From Pseudomonas tritici (GTDB taxonomy: Bacteria; Pseudomonadota; Gammaproteobacteria; Pseudomonadales; Pseudomonadaceae), in the NCBI RefSeq assembly GCF_014268275.3, contig NZ_CP077084.1, forward strand, positions 1,364,001 through 1,428,000: a stretch of DNA of 64,000 bases, in the 5' to 3' direction. Under the pieces are notes generated by a model, which searched no databases, was not told the DNA's origin, and worked only from the letters and a program-made list of their open reading frames with translations. The translations under genes were made by a program, and so were the position numbers. Below are positions 8,957 through 16,724 of this stretch, in pieces (position 1 is the stretch's first letter; every line of letters starts with the position of its first letter).

Positions 8957-9817
8957 ATGAAAAAGTTTTTCAGCCTGCTCGCGACCTTGCTGGTACTGGC
9001 CTTGGCGATCTGGATTGGCCGCACGCTGTGGGTGCATTACATGGAGACCCCGTGGACCCGCGACGGCCGCGTGCGTGCGGACATCATCAACGTGGCGGCT
9101 GACGTTACGGGTGAAGTGGTCGACGTGCCGGTGCGTGACAACCAGTTGGTGAAAAAGGGCGACTTGCTGATGCAGATCGACCCCGAGCACTACCGCATCG
9201 CAGTCAAGCAGGCGCAATCGTTGGTGGCTTCGCGCAAGGCCACTTGGGAAATGCGCAAGGTCAACGCCCACCGCCGCGCCGACCTCGATGCGCTGGTGAT
9301 CTCCAAGGAAAACCGCGAAGACGCCAGCAACATCGCCGATTCGGCCTTGGCAGATTACCAGCACGCTCTGGCGCAATTGGAAGCGGCCGAACTCAACCTG
9401 AAACGCACTCAAGTCGTCGCGGCGGTCGATGGTTATGTCACCAACCTGAATGTGCATCGCGGCGACTACGCGCGCATCGGCGAAGCCAAGATGGCCGTTG
9501 TCGATATGAACTCGTTCTGGGTTTACGGGTTCTTCGAAGAAACCAAACTGCCTCACGTCAAGGTCGGTGATAAAGCCGATATGCAATTGATGAGCGGCGA
9601 GACCCTCAAGGGGCACGTAGAAAGCATCTCGCGCGGCATCTATGACCGTGACAACCCCGAAAGCCGCGAGCTGATCGCCGATGTGAACCCAACGTTCAAC
9701 TGGGTGCGTTTGGCGCAGCGGGTCCCAGTGCGCATTCATATCGATGAAGTGCCGGAGGGGGTGTTGTTGGCGGCGGGGATTACTTGCACGGTGATTGTTG
9801 ATCAAGCACGCAACTAA
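8957..9817 (+). CDS. HlyD/EmrA-family periplasmic adaptor, AaeA-like
   Basis: The 286-residue membrane-fusion protein has one N-terminal membrane segment (about 4-24) and the two halves of the biotinyl-lipoyl-like domain (VAADVTGEVVDVPVRDNQLV, and VVAAVDGYVTNLNVHRGDYA) flanking an alpha-helical hairpin. It would bridge the FUSC pump in the inner membrane and the outer-membrane lipoprotein encoded by the first gene of the operon. The gene lies 10 bases after the DUF1656 gene and is followed directly by a REPIN that may end the transcript. Confidence 0.9.
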   Translation: MKKFFSLLATLLVLALAIWIGRTLWVHYMETPWTRDGRVRADIINVAADVTGEVVDVPVRDNQLVKKGDLLMQIDPEHYRIAVKQAQSLVASRKATWEMRKVNAHRRADLDALVISKENREDASNIADSALADYQHALAQLEAAELNLKRTQVVAAVDGYVTNLNVHRGDYARIGEAKMAVVDMNSFWVYGFFEETKLPHVKVGDKADMQLMSGETLKGHVESISRGIYDRDNPESRELIADVNPTFNWVRLAQRVPVRIHIDEVPEGVLLAAGITCTVIVDQARN

Positions 9818-9912
9818 AATGTGGGAGCGGGCTTGCTCGCGAATACGGTGTGACAGTCACCTAATCCATCGACTGACCCAACGCCTACGCGAGCAAGCCC
9901 GCTCCCACATTT
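9817..9912. repeat. REPIN (paired inverted REP) between aaeA-like and SnoaL-like genes
   Basis: Bases 9817-9841 and 9888-9912 are perfect 25-base inverted repeats of the AAATGTGGGAGCGGGCTTGC type, with a 46-base loop. The left arm begins on the last base of the adaptor stop codon. This is the common P. fluorescens REPIN class. It separates two convergent genes and can act as a bidirectional transcript end. Confidence 0.9.
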
Positions 9913-9922
9913 ATCGACCCTG

Positions 9923-10324
9923 TCAGGCTTTGATAAAGGTCTCATGCAGGTGACGCCACAACAGCGCGCCACTGGCCTGCTTCTCGAACACCACCGTGGC
10001 GCGGCGGTCCGTCTGCGTGCCGCTGTCATCCACCTGATGTTCACGATAAGTCACCGTGGCGCCACGCGCATGCCGGTCAATCCCGGTCATCTCGCTCAAC
10101 GTGATCTTCAACCCCGGACGCATGCCGCCCAAACGCGTGAACAGGGCGTTGACCCCGGCGGTATTGACCCGTGTGCCGGTCGCCGGGGCAACCATGCTGA
10201 ATTCCGGAGAGAAGCGCGCGAGCAAGTTCTGCAAGGTGCCCTCTGGCGCAACCCCGGCAAACCATTGCTCGATCTCGACGTGGGTCTGGATCACTTCTTC
10301 AAAAAAGTCGCTGTAATCAATCAT
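9923..10324 (-). CDS. SnoaL/NTF2-like small protein
   Basis: The 133-residue protein starts MIDYSDFFEEVIQTHVEIEQWF and ends VVFEKQASGALLWRHLHETF. This is the cone-shaped NTF2-like fold pattern (DUF4440/SnoaL: helical start, then a beta sheet ending in W.HLHET). The ATG at 10324 overlaps the TGA of the upstream MFS gene (ATGA), so translation is coupled. The catalytic function is unknown; such proteins are often ligand-binding or small enzymes. A longer in-frame extension to 10708 lies wholly over the MFS gene and is rejected. Confidence 0.75.
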   Translation of the reverse strand: MIDYSDFFEEVIQTHVEIEQWFAGVAPEGTLQNLLARFSPEFSMVAPATGTRVNTAGVNALFTRLGGMRPGLKITLSEMTGIDRHARGATVTYREHQVDDSGTQTDRRATVVFEKQASGALLWRHLHETFIKA

Positions 10325-11505
10325 CGGTGAGGCTCGCTGGCAGGGTGGAGCAATGCGCGCACTCGGGACGTGTCCAGGCGCAGCACTGCAAAAAGAGGCA
10401 GCAGGGTCAGGGCTGCTGCCATCGTGAAGGTAATGGCGAAAGAATCCAAGGCCGACAACAATCCACTCAGCAGCGCGGCGCCCAGGCAGAAGCTCACTTG
10501 CCGATTGATGTTCCACAAGGCGCTGGCGTGGCCCATGCGTTCGGCGGGGATATCGAGAAAAGCCAGGGTTTGCGCGGTGCTGCTGCACAGGCTGCCGCCC
10601 AAACCCATCAACAGATAGGCCGGGATAATCAGCGCAGGCTCGTTCAGCAACAGAATGCCGATGCATTGCAGCGCCATGCCCGCCAGCAACAATGGCTTCG
10701 GCCCGCAACGGTTGAAGAGCTTTTTGCTGAGGTAAATTGCGACTGCCGAGGCCAGCGCCCAGGGCAGCATCAGCGCACCGGTGTGCGTGGCGTCATAGCC
10801 GAGGCCGCGCAGGTAGAGGATGGCGATCAGGCTGGTGCCGATAAAGACGCCGGGAATGCACAGATAGATCAGCATGGCGACCCGCAACATCGGGCTGCCG
10901 ATCTGTTTGAAAATACTGCTCACGTCCAGGCCCGGCCTTACAGTTGTGGGCGCGTCGGGTTTTATCCACAGCAGGGCCAGCAGCAGTGTGATCAGCGCCA
11001 GCGGCAGGTTGGCGTAGAAGATCCAGCGCCATGACAGGCTGTCGACAATCAAACCGCCCAACGCTGGGGACAACGCGGGCACCAACAACGCCACTGACAT
11101 CACCCGCGCCGTCAGTTGGCTGCGCTCAGCGGCAGGGAAGTGCCGGTAAGCCATGGCCTGCCCAACGGGAATCAGCAGGCCACCGCCCAGCCCTTGCAGG
11201 CCGCGCCAGCCGATCAGCGTTTCAATCGAACTCGCCTGGCCCACCATCACCGAGGCTCCGGCGAACAACAGCAGGCTGGCGGCGATCAAGGCTCTTTCTC
11301 CCATCATCGCGGCCAGCCAGACGCTGAGCGGAATGATCACCGTCAGGCCGAGCATGTAGGCGTTGCTGATCCACGCCAGTTGCGTGACCGAGGCCTGCAG
11401 GTCGCGGGCGATATCCGGGTAGGCGACCGTGGCGACAAACATATTCACCAGGTCCAGGGCGAAGCCCAGCAAAAAGATCCAGGCGACTTTCGAGCGGTAG
11501 GTCAT
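10321..11505 (-). CDS. MFS drug-efflux type transporter
   Basis: The 394-residue protein has about 12 hydrophobic segments with the MFS drug:H+ antiporter phrases LDLVNMFVATVAYPDIARDL, WISNAYMLGLTVIIPL and GLQGLGGGLLIPVGQA (motif C-like glycines). It most resembles EmrB/QacA-like proteins but is short, so 12 rather than 14 segments. It is divergent from a LysR gene at 11617 with a clear palindrome between them, suggesting LysR control. The substrate is unknown. Confidence 0.85.
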   Translation of the reverse strand: MTYRSKVAWIFLLGFALDLVNMFVATVAYPDIARDLQASVTQLAWISNAYMLGLTVIIPLSVWLAAMMGERALIAASLLLFAGASVMVGQASSIETLIGWRGLQGLGGGLLIPVGQAMAYRHFPAAERSQLTARVMSVALLVPALSPALGGLIVDSLSWRWIFYANLPLALITLLLALLWIKPDAPTTVRPGLDVSSIFKQIGSPMLRVAMLIYLCIPGVFIGTSLIAILYLRGLGYDATHTGALMLPWALASAVAIYLSKKLFNRCGPKPLLLAGMALQCIGILLLNEPALIIPAYLLMGLGGSLCSSTAQTLAFLDIPAERMGHASALWNINRQVSFCLGAALLSGLLSALDSFAITFTMAAALTLLPLFAVLRLDTSRVRALLHPASEPHR

Positions 11506-11579
11506 GGGCGCAATCCTGCGAATGAAGCGGGCAGGGTAGGAGGGATGCAGTGTTTGGTATACGTCGGTTTGCCTGTTAG

Positions 11580-11602
11580 TTTGTCAAAAATATTTTGACA
11601 AA
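11580..11602. promoter_or_regulatory. Palindromic operator candidate between LysR gene and MFS gene
   Basis: Half-sites TTTGTCAAAA (11580-11589) and TTTTGACAAA (11593-11602) form a 10-bp perfect inverted repeat around three bases. It sits 14 bases upstream of the LysR start and about 75 bases upstream of the divergent MFS start. LysR regulators often bind such dyads to repress themselves and activate the divergent gene. The assignment is inferred from position and symmetry. Confidence 0.55.
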
Positions 11603-11616
11603 GGAGCGCGCTGCCG

Positions 11617-12474
11617 ATGGTCAGCCTGGACCGATTCGACACCTTCAAGGCCGTGGTCGAGGCCGGCTCGCTGACGGCTGCGGCTGATTTGCTGGGGCAG
11701 ACCCGCGCCGTGGTCAGCTTCAACCTCAAACGCCTGGAAGCCGAGTTGGGCGTGACCCTGTTGACCCGCAACACCCGCCAATTGGCGCTGACCGATGCCG
11801 GCGAACGCTTCTACCTGCGCTGTACGCGTATGCTCGAAGAGGCGCGGCTGGCGGTGGAAGAGGCGCGCTCGGAGCATGCCCAGCTCAAAGGTTCGTTGCG
11901 CATTACCACCACCGTGGAATACGCGTTGGCCGTGGTCGTTCCGGCTATCGAAGCTTTCCGCCGCTTGCATCCGGACTTGAATATTCACTTATCCACCTCC
12001 TCGACCCATGCAGATTTGATCTCCGAGCGTTTTGACGTGGCGATCCGCCTGGGACGTTTGCTGGATTCCAACCTGCGCGCGGTGCAGTTGTCGACGTTCG
12101 AGGTGTTTGCCGTGGCGGCGCCAGCGTTAGCAGGGGTGAGTACCCTGGATGAATTGGAGCAGATGCCCAGGTTGGGCCATGGGCGGCTGACCGAATTGAC
12201 GGTGACCGACTCGGCGGGCGTCGAGCATCAATACTGCACGGGCCACACCACCCTCGTGGCTGACAGCGCCGCAGTCCTGCAAGCCTTCGCCGTGCGCGGG
12301 CATGGCGTGGCGGTGTTGCCCCAATGGCTGGTCAAAGACGATCTGGACGCCGGCAGGTTGGTGCGCCTGTTGCCGGACCATCGCTTCGCCCCGCAAGGGG
12401 TCTACGCACTGTATCCGGACACTCGGCATTTGCCGCTGAAGGTGCGGGCGTTTATTGATTTCATGAAGGGCTAA
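11617..12474 (+). CDS. LysR-family regulator, divergent to MFS pump
   Basis: The 285-residue protein has the LysR helix-turn-helix at about 1-62 (DTFKAVVEAGSLTAAADLLGQTRAVVSFNLKRLEAELGVTLLTR) and a substrate-binding-like domain to the end. The start ATG 11617 has AAGGAG about nine bases upstream. It probably controls the divergent MFS/SnoaL-like pair. Its last four bases overlap the stop end of the convergent SDR gene. Confidence 0.87.
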   Translation: MVSLDRFDTFKAVVEAGSLTAAADLLGQTRAVVSFNLKRLEAELGVTLLTRNTRQLALTDAGERFYLRCTRMLEEARLAVEEARSEHAQLKGSLRITTTVEYALAVVVPAIEAFRRLHPDLNIHLSTSSTHADLISERFDVAIRLGRLLDSNLRAVQLSTFEVFAVAAPALAGVSTLDELEQMPRLGHGRLTELTVTDSAGVEHQYCTGHTTLVADSAAVLQAFAVRGHGVAVLPQWLVKDDLDAGRLVRLLPDHRFAPQGVYALYPDTRHLPLKVRAFIDFMKG

Positions 12475-13283
12475 AGCGAGCCGGCGAGCCCGAAGCGCTT
12501 CTTGAGTACCTTCTCCAGCAACGCCTTGGGCAGTAACGCCGCCATCAACGGCAATGCCCGGCTGCCATTGCCCGAGCGCAGCAGGCGTGGCGGTAGATCT
12601 TGTTGCACAGCCTTCAGCACATCCGCCGCAAACACGCTGGCCGGTGTGGGTTTGTCCTGGGAGGCCTGGCTGCGCGCACGGATGCCGTCGCGCAACGGCC
12701 ACCAAGGGGATTGCTCATTGATCAACAACTCGGCCTGGGCCCCGGCGTTTTTCGCGAAGTGGGTGTTGATGGCGCCGGGTTGCACTTCCATCACGCGCAC
12801 GCCAAACGGCGCCAGTTCCATGCGCAGTGCATCGCTCAAGGCATGTACGGCGGCTTTTGACGCGCAGTAGGCGCCGGCAAACGGCGTGACCAGCACACCG
12901 GAAACACTGCCGATATTCACCACCAGGCCTTTACTGCGCCGCAGGGCCGGAAACAACGCTTGGGTCACACCCACGATAGAGAACACGTTGGTCTCGAATT
13001 GGCGCTGCATGGCTTCGGTGCCGCCGTCGAGTAAAGGACCCATGGCGCCATAACCGGCGTTGTTGACCAGCACATCCAATTCGCCCAATTGTTCGGCCAG
13101 GCGCTGCAAGGCGGCGCTGTCGTTGACGTCCAGTTCGACGGCATTAAACCCGGCGGCGGAAAGGGCGGCGACGTCTTCCGGGCGGCGGGCGCTGGCCCAC
13201 ACCGTGTAGCCGGCGGTTTTGAAGGCGTCCGCCAGGGCACGGCCGATGCCGCTTGAACATCCGGTGATGAGTACGTTGGGCAT
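12471..13283 (-). CDS. Short-chain dehydrogenase/reductase
   Basis: The 270-residue classical SDR has a cofactor loop TGCSSGIGRALA (about 7-18), NNAGYGAMGPL (about 82-92), a Ser in NIGSVSGV and the catalytic Y-x3-K in AGAYCASKAAVHALSDALR. It acts as a cytosolic NAD(P)-dependent oxidoreductase. The phrase VRVMEVQPGAINTHFAKNAG resembles SDR family oxidoreductases common in pseudomonads. The substrate is not predictable. It is 14 bases downstream of the membrane-protein gene that precedes it on the same strand. Confidence 0.87.
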   Translation of the reverse strand: MPNVLITGCSSGIGRALADAFKTAGYTVWASARRPEDVAALSAAGFNAVELDVNDSAALQRLAEQLGELDVLVNNAGYGAMGPLLDGGTEAMQRQFETNVFSIVGVTQALFPALRRSKGLVVNIGSVSGVLVTPFAGAYCASKAAVHALSDALRMELAPFGVRVMEVQPGAINTHFAKNAGAQAELLINEQSPWWPLRDGIRARSQASQDKPTPASVFAADVLKAVQQDLPPRLLRSGNGSRALPLMAALLPKALLEKVLKKRFGLAGSL

Positions 13284-13297
13284 GGGTCAGTCCTTTG

Positions 13298-13762
13298 TCA
13301 GTCCGAGAAACTGCCTTGCAGGTGCTCGGCACGAAATTCGAGGGTTTGCGGGCGGTAGCCGGCGCGTAGAGGCGGTGTGGGCAGGCAATCGTCCCAGGTG
13401 GCGCCGGCCTGCAACTCACCCGGTCCGCGATAGCGCGGGGCGGCGTAGACATTGTCGGCGAGGTTGACCGTGTCGCCCGGCGCATAGGCGGCGACGCGCC
13501 ACCGCAGCTCGGTGAGGGGCACGTCGTTGCCGTTGTTCAGGGTCAGTTTGAGCGGCCGGTCGGCCGGGCATTTTGCGGCGGCATAGGTGATGCGCAGTTC
13601 CAGTCGGGCTAATTGAGAGGCTTCGCGGTTGTCCAGCCATACCACCCAAACGGCGACCAGACCCAGGCCAACGGCGGCGGCCAGCGACACCGGCAAGGCC
13701 TTGGCCGGATAGCGCAGCAACAGGATCAACCAGGTGATGATCAATAGGACGCCGAAGAACAT
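13298..13762 (-). CDS. Small membrane-anchored protein of unknown function
   Basis: The 154-residue protein has two hydrophobic segments at about 1-18 (FFGVLLIITWLILLL) and 23-43, then a soluble beta-rich domain (about 50-154) containing two cysteines (AKCPADRPLKL and WDDCLPTPPL) that could form a disulfide. NNGNDVPLTELRWRV resembles proteins annotated only as conserved hypotheticals or multidrug-transporter-associated in Pseudomonas. The soluble part is probably periplasmic. I assign no function. It may be cotranscribed with the SDR gene. Confidence 0.7.
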   Translation of the reverse strand: MFFGVLLIITWLILLLRYPAKALPVSLAAAVGLGLVAVWVVWLDNREASQLARLELRITYAAAKCPADRPLKLTLNNGNDVPLTELRWRVAAYAPGDTVNLADNVYAAPRYRGPGELQAGATWDDCLPTPPLRAGYRPQTLEFRAEHLQGSFSD

Positions 13763-13845
13763 GATGACAACCTCATAAGCAGATAAAACATCCTACCTGC
13801 GGGGTGGCCTCGGTGCCTATCGCGGGTAGCGGTTTTCGTTTACAG

Positions 13846-13874
13846 GGAACCTGATAACTCATTTTCTCCACAGA
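13846..13874 (+). promoter_or_regulatory. hrp box (HrpL-type ECF sigma promoter) upstream of first glycine-rich gene
   Basis: GGAACC (13846-13851), 16 bases, CCACAGA (13868-13874) match the HrpL consensus GGAACC-N15/16-CCAC-N2-A at every specified position. The box ends 68 bases before the preferred ATG at 13943, a normal distance. HrpL and its P. fluorescens counterpart RspL drive type III secretion genes and effectors. Confidence 0.75.
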
Positions 13875-13942
13875 GCCAGCATAGGGAAATGCCAACTACC
13901 CAGGAGGGTTATCAACCGCAGTCTGATTAAGTGAGAAAAACT

Positions 13943-14356
13943 ATGATTGCAGCAGCCCTTCTTGCGCCGGCCGTCACCTCCGCCCTGGCGTCGGCGGTGA
14001 CCTCTCTCATCACGGCTCAGCGAGCACCAGCGCCGAATACGGCTGGAGCGTCCAGGCAAACGAACGAAGAGCCGGGTTCACGCCCGTCTGGTCGTATGCA
14101 GAATCAGAAGCTTACAAACTTGGGGCAAACCTTGCTGCAAGCGCCTTCAGCAGATCTGCGCAACAGCGGTATGAACGCCAGGCACGCCAAGGGATTTGGT
14201 ATTGCCATGGGCGGCATGGCAACCCAGGAGGCTGGGCAAACACTGGTCACCAGCGGTGGGACGTTGTCCAAAGTCCTCGGCGCCGCGATGATCGTGGGAG
14301 GCAAGGTTGCCCAAGAGTATGGTGCCGACACATTCGATCGCGCCAGTCGTAGGTAA
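13943..14356 (+). CDS. Small glycine-rich protein behind a hrp box, possible type III secreted protein (copy 1)
   Basis: The 137-residue protein starts MIAAALLAPAV and has no cysteine or tryptophan. A Ser/Thr/Pro-rich stretch (about 20-50) leads to a block RMQNQKLTNLGQTLLQ and a C-terminal glycine-spaced segment (GFGIAMGGMATQEAGQTL, then GTLSKVLGAAMIVGG and a closing QEYG). The second half is paralogous to the gene at 14527-15009. I choose ATG 13943 because its AAGTGAGA-N-CTATGA leader is shared with the second copy; GTG 13931 is also in frame. The hrp box, small size and lack of Cys recall harpins or effectors, but I recognise no family, so secretion is inferred. Confidence 0.6.
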   Translation: MIAAALLAPAVTSALASAVTSLITAQRAPAPNTAGASRQTNEEPGSRPSGRMQNQKLTNLGQTLLQAPSADLRNSGMNARHAKGFGIAMGGMATQEAGQTLVTSGGTLSKVLGAAMIVGGKVAQEYGADTFDRASRR

Positions 14357-14435
14357 CGGCAATCAAAACCCAGGATTGCGTCTGTTCAGCAGCCGCAAAG
14401 CACGACCTGGGTGTGTGGGCATTTCCTTTGATACG

Positions 14436-14464
14436 GGAACCGGTTTCGAGCTTTTTCCCACAGA
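14436..14464 (+). promoter_or_regulatory. hrp box upstream of second glycine-rich gene
   Basis: GGAACC (14436-14441), 16 bases, CCACAGA (14458-14464) again fit the HrpL promoter consensus exactly. The distance to the homologous ATG at 14534 is 69 bases, almost the same as in copy 1. The intervening leader shares AACCG-AG-CT and AAGTGAGA with copy 1, so promoter and gene were duplicated together. Confidence 0.75.
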
Positions 14465-14526
14465 GTTTGAGCACGGAGTTGCGCGCTAAGCCATGAAGGA
14501 ACTCAACCGTAGACTTACGAAGTGAG

Positions 14527-15009
14527 ATGTTCTATGACCGTATCAAATACCCTCGCCCCTGTACCGACGCCTTTGTCTCGCTGGCATCCACGCCAGCGCC
14601 TGCGGTGTTGGGAACACCCAATCAAGTGCCCAAGCAAGAGGTCAGCTCGAACGGGTTACCGCGTATGCAAAACCTGGGGCTTACGAATCTGCGCCAGACA
14701 CTCATGCAAGGCATCAGCAATCGCGTCAATTCGCAGTTTTCAACGGCGCTTCACGTTAAAGATGATTCGAATAAGGGTAAGGTCGCCGGGGTCGCCATAA
14801 CGGTGGCAGGTGCGGCGATGCAGGGGGGTGGCGCGAGAGTTGCGACCAATGGTGGCGCAGGTGCGAAAGTTTTCGGGGGGGCTATGGTCTGGGGCGGCAG
14901 GACTATGGAGGAATATGGCAAGAAAAAATATGACATTGCGGGCACCAGCACTAACAATACGGGCAATTACAATGCCTATTCCCCGAGTAACTGGGGCGGT
15001 CGCGCATAG
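14527..15009 (+). CDS. Small glycine-rich protein behind a hrp box (copy 2), apparent N-terminal frameshift
   Basis: As it stands the frame gives 160 residues. Residues about 47-140 align with copy 1: RMQNLGLTNLRQTLMQ, then GVAITVAGAAMQGGG, AKVFGGAMVWGG and EEYG. The expected start by comparison with copy 1 is ATG 14534, with AAGTGAG about eight bases before. That start reads MTVSNTLAPVPTPLS in a different frame and must shift near 14570-14595 to reach the conserved part. The ATG at 14527 has almost no spacing from the same ribosome site. Either this copy is a frameshifted pseudogene, or there is a sequence error, or the start moved. Runs of six and seven G occur at 14823-14828 and 14875-14881. 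Confidence 0.55.
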   Translation: MFYDRIKYPRPCTDAFVSLASTPAPAVLGTPNQVPKQEVSSNGLPRMQNLGLTNLRQTLMQGISNRVNSQFSTALHVKDDSNKGKVAGVAITVAGAAMQGGGARVATNGGAGAKVFGGAMVWGGRTMEEYGKKKYDIAGTSTNNTGNYNAYSPSNWGGRA

Positions 15010-15032
15010 GCTTGAACGGCCTGTGAACTAAA

Positions 15033-15087
15033 AAGCCCCCGCCCAACCGGCTGCGGATAGGGGACGCAGTCGGCTGGACGGGGGCTT
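15033..15087. terminator. Bidirectional terminator between glycine-rich gene and algA
   Basis: AAGCCCCCGCCCAACCGG... (from 15033) pairs with ...CGGCTGGACGGGGGCTT (to 15087) as an about 23-bp stem with three mismatches. It lies between the convergent stops at 15009 and 15102. The A-run before and the pyrimidine-rich end after it fit a transcript end for the alginate operon on the minus strand and for the plus-strand gene. Confidence 0.8.
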
Positions 15088-15101
15088 CTCGTACGACTGT
15101 T

Positions 15102-16553
15102 TTACTGCGCGATAGTTTTCACCGACACGCCACGTTCAACTGGCGTCGAGCGGCCGTAGATATCTTCAAATCGCTCGATATCGTCTTCGCCCAAGTAGCT
15201 GCCCGATTGTACTTCGATGATCTCCAACGGGATCTTGCCTGGGTTACGCAGGCGGTGCACCGAAGCGATCGGGATGTAGGTGGACTGGTTTTCGGTGAGC
15301 AGGAACACGTTCTCGTCACAGGTCACTTCGGCCGTGCCGCTGACCACGATCCAGTGTTCGGCGCGGTGGTGGTGCATTTGCAGCGACAGGCACGCGCCCG
15401 GCTTGACCGAAATGTGTTTGACCTGGAAGCGGCCGCCCATGTCCACCGAGTCGTAGGAGCCCCACGGGCGATAGACTTCACAGTGGTTCTGGGTTTCAGT
15501 GCGGCCCTGGTCGTTCAGGGTGTTGACCATCTGCTTGACGCCCTGGACCTTGTCCTTGTGGGCAATCATCATCGCGTCCTTGGTTTCAACGACCACGATG
15601 TTGTCCAGGCCGATCACCGACACCAGTTTGCCGTTGCCGTGGATCATGCAGTTGCGGCTGTCCTGGATCACCACGTCGCCTTTGCTGACGTTACCGTGGA
15701 CGTCTTTGTCGTTGACAGCCCACAGCGACGCCCAGCAACCCACGTCGCTCCAGCCGGCGCTCAGCGGCACCACGCAGGCGCGCTGGGTTTTTTCCATCAC
15801 AGCGTAGTCGATGGAGTTGTCCGGGCAGCAGGCGAAGGTGGCTTCGTCGAAGGACACGGTGTCGGCATCTTGCTCGCTGCGTTCCAGGGTCAGCACGCAG
15901 GTGTCGTAGATGTCCGGATCGTGCTTTTTCAGCTCTTCGAGGAAGCGGCTGGCGCGGAACAGGAACATGCCGCTGTTCCAGAAGTAACCGCCGCTTTTGA
16001 CGAACTCGACGGCACGTTTTTCATCGGGCTTTTCCACGAACTGTTGCACGCGGCTCACGCCTTCGGGCAGCAGCGAATCAGCCGTGGACTTGATGTAGCC
16101 ATAACCGGTTTCCGGACGGGTCGCCGGCACGCCGAACAACACCATCTCACCACGCTCGGCGGCTACGGTAGCCAGGGCCAGTGCACGCTGCAGGGCTTTC
16201 TGGTCGTCGATCACGTGGTCGGCCGGCAGCACCAGCATCAGTTCGTCGCGGCCTTCGTTGACCAGCATCATCGCGGTGAGGGCCACGGCCGGCGCCGTGT
16301 TGCGGCCGAACGGTTCCATCAGGATGCGCTGGCATTCCAGCTTACGGGTCGCCAGTTGTTCGTTGACGATAAAGCGATGGTCCTTGTTGCAGACCACGAT
16401 CGGGGCGTCCATGCCTTCGAACACCAGGCGTTCCAGGGTTTGCTGGAACAGCGTGTGTTCGCCGGTCAGGGCCAGGAATTGTTTAGGAAACTGTTTACGG
16501 GAAAGCGGCCAAAGACGTGAGCCGCTACCACCGGAAAGGATTACTGGGATCAT
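15102..16553 (-). CDS. algA: Bifunctional mannose-1-phosphate guanylyltransferase / mannose-6-phosphate isomerase
   Basis: The 483-residue AlgA catalyses the first and third steps to GDP-mannose, the alginate precursor: fructose-6-P to mannose-6-P, and mannose-1-P plus GTP to GDP-mannose. The N-terminal nucleotidyltransferase shows GGSGSRLWPLSRKQFPKQFL (about 8-27) and FVEKPD. The C-terminal cupin isomerase (about 370-475) shows RPWGSYDSVDMGGRFQVKHI and the metal-binding LQMHHHRAEHW. The length is normal. It is the last gene of the alginate operon, separated from algF by an intergenic REPIN. Confidence 0.97.
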   Translation of the reverse strand: MIPVILSGGSGSRLWPLSRKQFPKQFLALTGEHTLFQQTLERLVFEGMDAPIVVCNKDHRFIVNEQLATRKLECQRILMEPFGRNTAPAVALTAMMLVNEGRDELMLVLPADHVIDDQKALQRALALATVAAERGEMVLFGVPATRPETGYGYIKSTADSLLPEGVSRVQQFVEKPDEKRAVEFVKSGGYFWNSGMFLFRASRFLEELKKHDPDIYDTCVLTLERSEQDADTVSFDEATFACCPDNSIDYAVMEKTQRACVVPLSAGWSDVGCWASLWAVNDKDVHGNVSKGDVVIQDSRNCMIHGNGKLVSVIGLDNIVVVETKDAMMIAHKDKVQGVKQMVNTLNDQGRTETQNHCEVYRPWGSYDSVDMGGRFQVKHISVKPGACLSLQMHHHRAEHWIVVSGTAEVTCDENVFLLTENQSTYIPIASVHRLRNPGKIPLEIIEVQSGSYLGEDDIERFEDIYGRSTPVERGVSVKTIAQ

Positions 16554-16623
16554 GTGTTTCTCCTTGAATCAATTTGGGTCAGAGCTACGAAGGTTTGTCG
16601 TTTCACTCTTGTTTTTGTCTCGG

Positions 16624-16719
16624 TCCCTGTGGGAGCGGGCTTGCTCGCGAAGGCATCACCTCGGTGCATCTGACAAACCGAGTCGTGTGCATCGCGGGTA
16701 AGCCCGGCTTCCACAGGGA
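16624..16719. repeat. Divergent REPIN between algF and algA
   Basis: The left arm TCCCTGTGGGAGCGGGCTTG (16624 on) and the right arm ending GGCTTCCACAGGGA (to 16719) are imperfect inverted repeats of the common REP class, with several changes in the right arm. It ends five bases before the algF stop and fills most of the 171-base algF-algA gap. Transcripts from algD must cross it to reach algA. Confidence 0.8.
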
Positions 16720-16724
16720 AATAA

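Noticed and set aside
15207..16520. Long open frame of 437 codons antisense to algA
   Set aside because: It is the antisense shadow of a certain gene in GC-rich sequence, has His/Val/Gln-rich composition typical of such shadows, and has no family features.
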